Assembly (NCBI GenBank): GCA_030429325.1
Contig: JAUICT010000057.1
Coordinates: 1 to 9,118 of the forward strand
Direction of reading: 5' to 3'
Origin: Bacteroidia bacterium
GTDB lineage: Bacteria; Bacteroidota; Bacteroidia; Flavobacteriales; Flavobacteriaceae
DNA: 9,118 bases
The position numbers and the translations under genes are program-made. A model generated the notes under the pieces. That model made no database searches and was not told where the DNA came from. It saw nothing but the letters and a program-made list of their open reading frames with translations. Positions 5,248 to 9,118 of this stretch are shown here, in pieces (position 1 is the stretch's first letter; every line of letters starts with the position of its first letter).

Positions 5248-6045
5248 TTAGTCTTTTTTAACGCTGAGCACCAATACGGGGATGGGTACAAAGAACTCGG
5301 ACTTTCTAATGGTGTTCTTTTCCCACAGTTTTTTAAAGAACCCGCGTTTTCTTCGGAACACGCACAGCATGTCCGGATGTTCGTTCCTAAAATGCTCCGT
5401 TACCCCCAGATAGGTGGTAGCATTTTCGGTAATGGTCAACTGCTTGCTCAAGTCCATAAGGGCGGTGTTCACCTTAAGGTCGTCCTCGGAATACCCGGGA
5501 CGTTTTACCAACAATAGGCTCACCTCTGCCCTGAATTTGTTCTTTATGGTAACCAATGGGCTCAAAATGCTACTCCGCTTCAAGATCCCCGATCCAAAGG
5601 CCGTCAAAACCTTCTTGATAGGCTTAAACTCGGTTCCCTTGGGCACGATTAAAGTGGGAATGTTGGTCTGTTTAATGATCCTCCCCGATGTGTTCCCCAG
5701 GTAAAGCTCCTCCATAATATCGTTGCTCCGTGGCGCTATAATGATCAGGTCTATGCCCAACTCCTTGTTTATGCTGTTCAGGCCATCCACAATATCACCA
5801 TTGTAGGTGGCCATCTTGATCTCCACACCTTTGGTGTCCACTTGATCAATGACTTCCTTTAAATGCTCCTTGCCGCTTTTTGAAACCTTCTCTTCAACAT
5901 TGGCCAAGCTCCCGATCCCAGTGGCCACATGGAACACATCCATGACAAAGATCTTGGCACCAAAGTTCGATGCAAAGTCTACGGCATACTGCAAGGTTTG
6001 TGAAGAATCCGGTGATGTTCCAATGGGTACAAGAATGTTGTTCAT
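5248..6045 (-). CDS. Universal stress protein, two tandem UspA domains
   Basis: The 265-residue product has the double-Usp layout common in Flavobacteriia. Domain 1 (about 1-137) starts with MNNILVPIGTSPDSSQTLQYA. It ends with GNTSGRIIKQTNIPTLIVPKG at 117-137, which keeps the G-(S/T) end of the Usp nucleotide-binding motif. The earlier G-x2-G is replaced by APRSND, so ATP binding is uncertain. Domain 2 (about 143-265) is degenerate: the binding loop is replaced by a basic segment RRKRGFFKKLWEKN at 231-244 before the last strand VPIPVLVLS. Usp proteins act in the cytoplasm in stress and growth-arrest responses, with no defined reaction. The gene is divergent from the GNAT gene, 54 bp apart, and its 3' end faces the tRNA gene start. 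The ATG at 6045 gives the normal Usp N-terminus. Confidence 0.93.
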   Translation of the reverse strand: MNNILVPIGTSPDSSQTLQYAVDFASNFGAKIFVMDVFHVATGIGSLANVEEKVSKSGKEHLKEVIDQVDTKGVEIKMATYNGDIVDGLNSINKELGIDLIIIAPRSNDIMEELYLGNTSGRIIKQTNIPTLIVPKGTEFKPIKKVLTAFGSGILKRSSILSPLVTIKNKFRAEVSLLLVKRPGYSEDDLKVNTALMDLSKQLTITENATTYLGVTEHFRNEHPDMLCVFRRKRGFFKKLWEKNTIRKSEFFVPIPVLVLSVKKD

Positions 6046-6048
6046 TTA

Positions 6049-6078
6049 TTTGGCTGTTATGATTTAACCCTAAATTTA
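6049..6078 (+). promoter_or_regulatory. Candidate promoter for the GNAT-MATE operon
   Basis: TTTG at 6049-6052 and TAAATTTA at 6071-6078 are 18 bp apart and resemble the Bacteroidota -33 and -7 elements (7 of 8 bases in the latter). Transcription would start about 15 nt before the GNAT ATG. TAAATTTA is self-complementary, so the same -7 box could also serve the divergent universal stress gene, though no clear -33 element is seen in that direction. Confidence 0.4.
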
Positions 6079-6099
6079 CAATTAAATTGAAATGAATCC

Positions 6100-6600
6100 A
6101 TGATACGGCACGCAAAGATATCTGAAATTGACCATATCCTGACCATTACCAAGGCCTGTGCCCTGAAAATGCAGTCCAACGGTATTTTTCAATGGAACGA
6201 GCACTATCCCAACAAGACTGCCTTTGTCAATGACCTTGACCGAAACGAGCTCTATGTGAAAGAGCACGAAGGCTCCGTTGTGGGGGGTATTGTGGTTTCC
6301 ACCTTCATGGATGAGGAGTATGTGCCCATTGAATGGCTCACCCCAAATGGCAACAGTACCTACATCCACAGACTTTGCGTGGACCCGGCCTGTCAGGGCA
6401 AGGGTTTTGCCCAAGAGCTCATGGATTTTGCGGAGGAACATTCCAAAGCAAAGGGGTTTGTATCGGTGCGGTTGGATACGTTTTCGCAAAACAAACGGAA
6501 CCAGCGTTTTTATGAGCAACGGGGGTACCAAAAACTGGGCGATATCTTCTTTCCCAAACAAAGTGGACATCCTTTTCATTGTTATGAATTAGTGCTGTAA
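6100..6600 (+). CDS. GNAT family N-acetyltransferase
   Basis: The 166-residue length is normal for a single-domain GNAT enzyme. Motif A is IHRLCVDPACQGKGFAQELMDFA (89-111, broken here only by function): the beta strand is followed by QGKGFA at 99-104, the loop that holds the acetyl-CoA pyrophosphate. NKRNQRFYEQRGYQKLGD at 131-148 is the typical motif B helix and following strand. These enzymes move an acetyl group from acetyl-CoA to an amine. The acceptor cannot be told from sequence and may be a small molecule or a protein N-terminus. The ATG at 6100 gives the standard family start. The stop lies 11 bp before the MATE transporter start, so both are probably on one transcript. Confidence 0.93.
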   Translation: MIRHAKISEIDHILTITKACALKMQSNGIFQWNEHYPNKTAFVNDLDRNELYVKEHEGSVVGGIVVSTFMDEEYVPIEWLTPNGNSTYIHRLCVDPACQGKGFAQELMDFAEEHSKAKGFVSVRLDTFSQNKRNQRFYEQRGYQKLGDIFFPKQSGHPFHCYELVL

Positions 6601-6611
6601 CTTGCAGCGTC

Positions 6612-7946
6612 TTGAGCACGCAGATCAATTTTAAAAGCATTAACCAACTGGCGGTTCCCGCTACCATTTCGGGCATTGCGGAACCCATACTTTCCATAAC
6701 GGATACGGCCATTGTTGGCAATATCCCCGTTGATGGATTGGAGTCCTTGGCCGCGGCCGGGATCGTGGGGTCGTTTTTGTCCATGCTCATCTGGGTGTTG
6801 GGCCAAACCCGAAGCTCCATTTCCGCGATCATCTCCCAATATCTGGGTGCCGGAAAATTGGAAGAGGTAAAACATCTGCCCGCACAGGCCATTTTTTTCA
6901 ACATTTTGTTGAGCATCGTGGTGCTCTTGTCGACCGTCTTTATCATTGAGGATATTTTTAGGCTTTTCAATGCCACGGGGAAAATATTGCAGTATTGTAT
7001 TTCTTACTATTCCATTAGGGTCTGGGGCTTTCCCCTCACCCTGTTCACCTTTGCCATTTTTGGAATTTTTAGGGGATTGCAGAACACTTTTTACCCCATG
7101 GTGATTGCCTTGATCGGTGCCGCACTCAACATTGTCCTCGATTTTCTGCTGGTCTATGGAGTGGACGGCTACATCCCCGCCCTATATCTGGATGGGGCCG
7201 CTTGGGCCAGTTTGATATCGCAGGCCATTATGGCCTTGATCGCGTTTGTCCTCTTGCTGAAAAAGACCGACATCAGCCTTAGACTGGTACTGCCGTTGAA
7301 CAAGGAACTCACCCGATTGGTCTTCATGAGCCTCAACCTTTTTGTACGGGCCTTGGCCTTGAATGCTGCATTGATTATCGCGGTTAGGGAAGCCACCTCC
7401 CTTGGCGACAAATACATTGGGGCGCACACCATTGCAATAAACCTTTGGCTCTTTGCCGCCTTTTTTATTGATGGATATGGCGCCGCCGGAAACAGTATGG
7501 GCGGTAAATTGTTGGGAGCCAAGAACTACAATGGCTTGTGGCAACTCGCCAAGAAAATTATTTTCTATGGGCTCACGGTCAGTGTGGTCCTTATGCTGAT
7601 AGGCTTTGTGTTCTACAGGCCTATTGGGCACCTTTTTTCCAACGAGACCGTGGTCTTGGAAACCTTTTATGGTATTTTTTATATCGTTATCCTAGGGTTG
7701 CCCATGAACACTTTGGCCTTTGTTTTTGATGGCCTTTTTAAAGGTCTGGGTGAAATGAAATATTTGCGGAACGTACTGCTCTCGGCCACCTTTTTGGGCT
7801 TTATTCCGGCGCTATATCTTGGTAAATACCTCGGGTGGGGATTCCATGCCATTTGGATAGCCTTTGTGGTATGGATGATGATCAGAGGATTTGCTTTAGT
7901 CTGGAAATTCAGGCAAAAGTTCAGGCCCTTGGTGCAAAACGTTTAA
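6612..7946 (+). CDS. MATE family efflux transporter
   Basis: The 444-residue length and about 12 hydrophobic helices fit a complete MATE transporter (DinF/NorM superfamily), an inner-membrane exporter driven by an H+ or Na+ gradient. Conserved segments are visible: VPATISGIAEPILSITDTAI at 15-34 in TM1, with D31 as a possible ion-coupling residue; GIFRGLQNTFYPM at 151-163; NIVLDFLLVYGV at 173-184; and in the second half AAGNSMGGKLLGA at 291-303, which mirrors SQYLGAG at 75-81. The substrate is unknown. The start is TTG at 6612: no ATG or GTG lies in frame upstream before a stop at 6585-6587, and the TTG gives the usual N-terminus. It follows the GNAT gene by 11 bp and is probably co-transcribed. 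Microsatellites begin 13 bp after its stop. Confidence 0.93.
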   Translation: MSTQINFKSINQLAVPATISGIAEPILSITDTAIVGNIPVDGLESLAAAGIVGSFLSMLIWVLGQTRSSISAIISQYLGAGKLEEVKHLPAQAIFFNILLSIVVLLSTVFIIEDIFRLFNATGKILQYCISYYSIRVWGFPLTLFTFAIFGIFRGLQNTFYPMVIALIGAALNIVLDFLLVYGVDGYIPALYLDGAAWASLISQAIMALIAFVLLLKKTDISLRLVLPLNKELTRLVFMSLNLFVRALALNAALIIAVREATSLGDKYIGAHTIAINLWLFAAFFIDGYGAAGNSMGGKLLGAKNYNGLWQLAKKIIFYGLTVSVVLMLIGFVFYRPIGHLFSNETVVLETFYGIFYIVILGLPMNTLAFVFDGLFKGLGEMKYLRNVLLSATFLGFIPALYLGKYLGWGFHAIWIAFVVWMMIRGFALVWKFRQKFRPLVQNV

Positions 7947-7959
7947 TTTAGTGATTGAA

Positions 7960-7989
7960 AAGTTCAAGTTCAAGTTCAAGTTCAAGTTC
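7960..7989. repeat. Hexanucleotide tandem repeat (AAGTTC)5
   Basis: Five perfect copies of AAGTTC occupy 7960-7989. They lie 13 bp after the MATE stop and 14 bp before the heptanucleotide array. No gene covers them; minus-strand reading frames through them only yield Glu-Leu runs. Confidence 0.95.
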
Positions 7990-8003
7990 AAACACAAACA
8001 ACT

Positions 8004-8080
8004 GATAACTGATAATTGATAATTGATAATTGATAATTGATAATTGATAATTGATAATTGATAATTGATAATTGATAATT
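8004..8080. repeat. Heptanucleotide tandem repeat (GATAATT)10 plus one variant unit
   Basis: Ten perfect GATAATT units run from 8011 to 8080, preceded by one variant unit GATAACT at 8004-8010. The array ends 7 bp before the ATG at 8088, so it forms the leader and probably part of the promoter region of the enoyl-CoA hydratase-like gene. A perfect array of this length is prone to slipped-strand copy-number change. Each unit added or lost would shift upstream elements by 7 bp. Confidence 0.97.
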
Positions 8081-8087
8081 GAAGATA

Positions 8088-8855
8088 ATGCCCACAGACA
8101 GACCCAACGGAAGTTTATATACCAAGATTGACAACGGTGTTGCAACGGTAGAATTTGGCCATCCTGCCAGTAATTCCTTTGTTTCTGAACTTTTAGAACG
8201 ACTGACCAAGGAGTTTGACAAGCTTTCCGGGAATGATTCGGTTTCGTTGATTGTCCTTAAATCGGAAGGGGACCGCGCTTTCTGTGCCGGTGCTTCCTTT
8301 GACGAACTGGTGGCCATTTCCAATTTGGATGAGGGTAAGGCTTTTTTCAGTGGCTTTGCCAACGTGATCAATGCCATGCGCAAATGTCCCAAACCCATCA
8401 TTGGAAGGGTACAAGGAAAAACGGTTGGCGGAGGGGTAGGATTGGCCGCTGCATGCGACTATGTGTATGCCACGGTGGATGCCGCCATTAAATTATCGGA
8501 GATTTCCATCGGGATCGGGCCCTTTGTAATCGCCCCGGCCGTAGAACGAAAAATGGGAAAGGCGGCCTTGGCCGAACTCAGTTTTAATCCCACAGAGTGG
8601 AAAAACGCTTATTGGGCCAAGGAAAAAGGATTGTTTTCCAAGGTGTTCGACTCCATTTCAGAAATGGACAAAGAGTTGGACTTCCATGTTCAAAAATTGG
8701 CGACCTATAATCCTAGCGCCTTAGCCGAAATGAAACGCATCCTTTGGGAAGGAACCGGGCATTGGGACGACTTATTGGCGGAACGTGCCGAAATTTCAGG
8801 AAAACTGGCCCTTTCCCCAGATACCAAAACAGCTTTGGAAAAATTTAAAAAATAA
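8088..8855 (+). CDS. Enoyl-CoA hydratase/isomerase family protein
   Basis: With the ATG at 8088 the product has 255 residues, the normal crotonase-fold length. An in-frame TTG at 8079 lies inside the tandem repeat and is less likely as a start. Two oxyanion-hole segments are present: AFCAGASFDEL at 64-74 and GKTVGGGVGLAAACDYVYA at 110-128. Aligned by eye with rat crotonase, its Glu144 corresponds to G118 (GGGVGL instead of GGGCEL), while Glu164 corresponds to E138 (KLSEISIGI). With only one of the two catalytic glutamates, isomerase chemistry or an atypical hydratase such as the LiuC-type methylglutaconyl-CoA hydratases is more likely than textbook crotonase activity. The substrate is some acyl-CoA in the cytoplasm. 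The tandem repeat directly upstream may make expression variable. Two further genes follow closely. Confidence 0.9.
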   Translation: MPTDRPNGSLYTKIDNGVATVEFGHPASNSFVSELLERLTKEFDKLSGNDSVSLIVLKSEGDRAFCAGASFDELVAISNLDEGKAFFSGFANVINAMRKCPKPIIGRVQGKTVGGGVGLAAACDYVYATVDAAIKLSEISIGIGPFVIAPAVERKMGKAALAELSFNPTEWKNAYWAKEKGLFSKVFDSISEMDKELDFHVQKLATYNPSALAEMKRILWEGTGHWDDLLAERAEISGKLALSPDTKTALEKFKK

Positions 8856-8861
8856 AATGAT

Positions 8862-8954
8862 ATGAATGATTTGGTTTTCCCCCTACTTGCCCTTTTTGTG
8901 ATTGTGGTATATGTAGTCAACAGAATACGAAGCAACCGACGTTTTAAAAAATAA
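8862..8954 (+). CDS. Small single-helix membrane protein (30 aa)
   Basis: The ATG at 8862 opens a 30-codon frame ending in TAA at 8952-8954. The product is MNDLVFPLLALFVIVVYVVN followed by RIRSNRRFKK: one hydrophobic helix (about 4-19) and a strongly basic tail, which by the positive-inside rule puts the tail in the cytoplasm. It starts 6 bp after the enoyl-CoA hydratase stop and ends directly at the ATG of the next gene, so translation is probably coupled. Function is unknown. The tight packing between two genes and the clean helix-plus-basic-tail design argue for a real gene, though it is too short for homology by eye. Confidence 0.65.
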   Translation: MNDLVFPLLALFVIVVYVVNRIRSNRRFKK

Positions 8955-9118
8955 ATGAAGGATATTACCCTTGCCAAAGGCAAAAAAGTCTATTTCGCCA
9001 GCGACAACCACCTTGGGGCGCCCACCCGAAAGGACAGCCTGCCCCGGGAAAAAAAGTTCGTGGCCTGGCTGGATTCCATAAAGGACGATGCGGCGGCTAT
9101 TTTTTTAATGGGTGACCT
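8955..9118 (+). CDS. UDP-2,3-diacylglucosamine diphosphatase-like phosphoesterase (partial, 5' end only)
   Basis: Only the first 54 codons are in the window. VYFASDNHLGAP at 12-23 holds the first metal-binding motif of calcineurin-like phosphoesterases (D-x-H: D17 and H19), and FLMGDL at 49-54 is the start of the second (GDxxD). The overall pattern matches the LpxH-like family of Bacteroidota. LpxH removes UMP from UDP-2,3-diacylglucosamine to form lipid X in lipid A synthesis, at the inner face of the cytoplasmic membrane. The ATG at 8955 follows the stop of the 30-residue protein with no gap. The catalytic residues further on cannot be checked, so a related phosphoesterase with another substrate is possible. 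Confidence 0.82.
   Translation, partial: MKDITLAKGKKVYFASDNHLGAPTRKDSLPREKKFVAWLDSIKDDAAAIFLMGD

Noticed and set aside
6419..6976. 185-codon minus-strand open frame across the GNAT/MATE junction
   Set aside because: Both plus-strand genes over it are well supported by motifs, so this is a composition artefact.
8079..8087. TTG start for the enoyl-CoA hydratase-like gene inside the last heptamer unit
   Set aside because: The ATG at 8088 is a better codon and gives a normal crotonase N-terminus. The upstream codons are repeat DNA.
7948..8401. Minus-strand frames with YQLSIIN-type and Glu-Leu repeats
   Set aside because: They are translations of the two microsatellites and the antisense of the enoyl-CoA hydratase gene, with no independent coding signal.

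Overview
The window looks like chromosome of a marine-type Flavobacteriaceae (Bacteroidota). This is inferred from Flavobacteria-type versions of the MATE transporter, two-domain universal stress protein, MNT-HEPN fusion and LpxH-like phosphatase, from the lack of clear Shine-Dalgarno sequences, and from promoter candidates of the Bacteroidota TTTG / TAnnTTTG kind. No species can be named from the sequence alone.

Left part (1-2808): a short-chain dehydrogenase/reductase runs off the left edge on the minus strand. Divergent from it, behind an AT-rich intergenic region with inverted repeats, is a complete class II-type Fic protein with a C-terminal winged helix. Only 41 bp later comes a GC-richer gene for a fused minimal nucleotidyltransferase plus HEPN protein.

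Middle part (2809-5117): a visibly AT-richer islet of three unrelated small genes on the plus strand: a DUF3885 protein, a polytopic membrane protein, and a secreted protein with a MORN-type C-terminus. The first two genes are each followed by a copy of the same ~205-bp module. The module holds (i) a hairpin, (ii) 48 bp that match the last 15 codons plus stop of the upstream MNT-HEPN gene, and (iii) an 81-bp pair of inverted REP-like palindromes. A reduced version of the hairpin follows the third gene. The order is therefore HEPN tail, gene, tail, gene, tail, gene, partial tail, then a tRNA. This cassette-like arrangement is the most unusual thing in the window. The islet ends at a tRNA-Ala(GGC) gene on the minus strand with its own promoter and intrinsic terminator; the tRNA 3' end faces the islet.

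Right part (5118-9118): more ordinary genome. It holds a two-domain universal stress protein (minus), a divergent GNAT acetyltransferase and MATE efflux transporter that look like an operon, two adjacent microsatellites (6-mer x5, then 7-mer x10 perfect), an enoyl-CoA hydratase/isomerase-family gene starting 7 bp after the 7-mer array, a 30-residue single-helix membrane protein, and the 5' end of an LpxH-like UDP-2,3-diacylglucosamine diphosphatase that begins directly after the previous stop codon. The last three probably share a transcript, which would put them under any effect the microsatellite has on expression.
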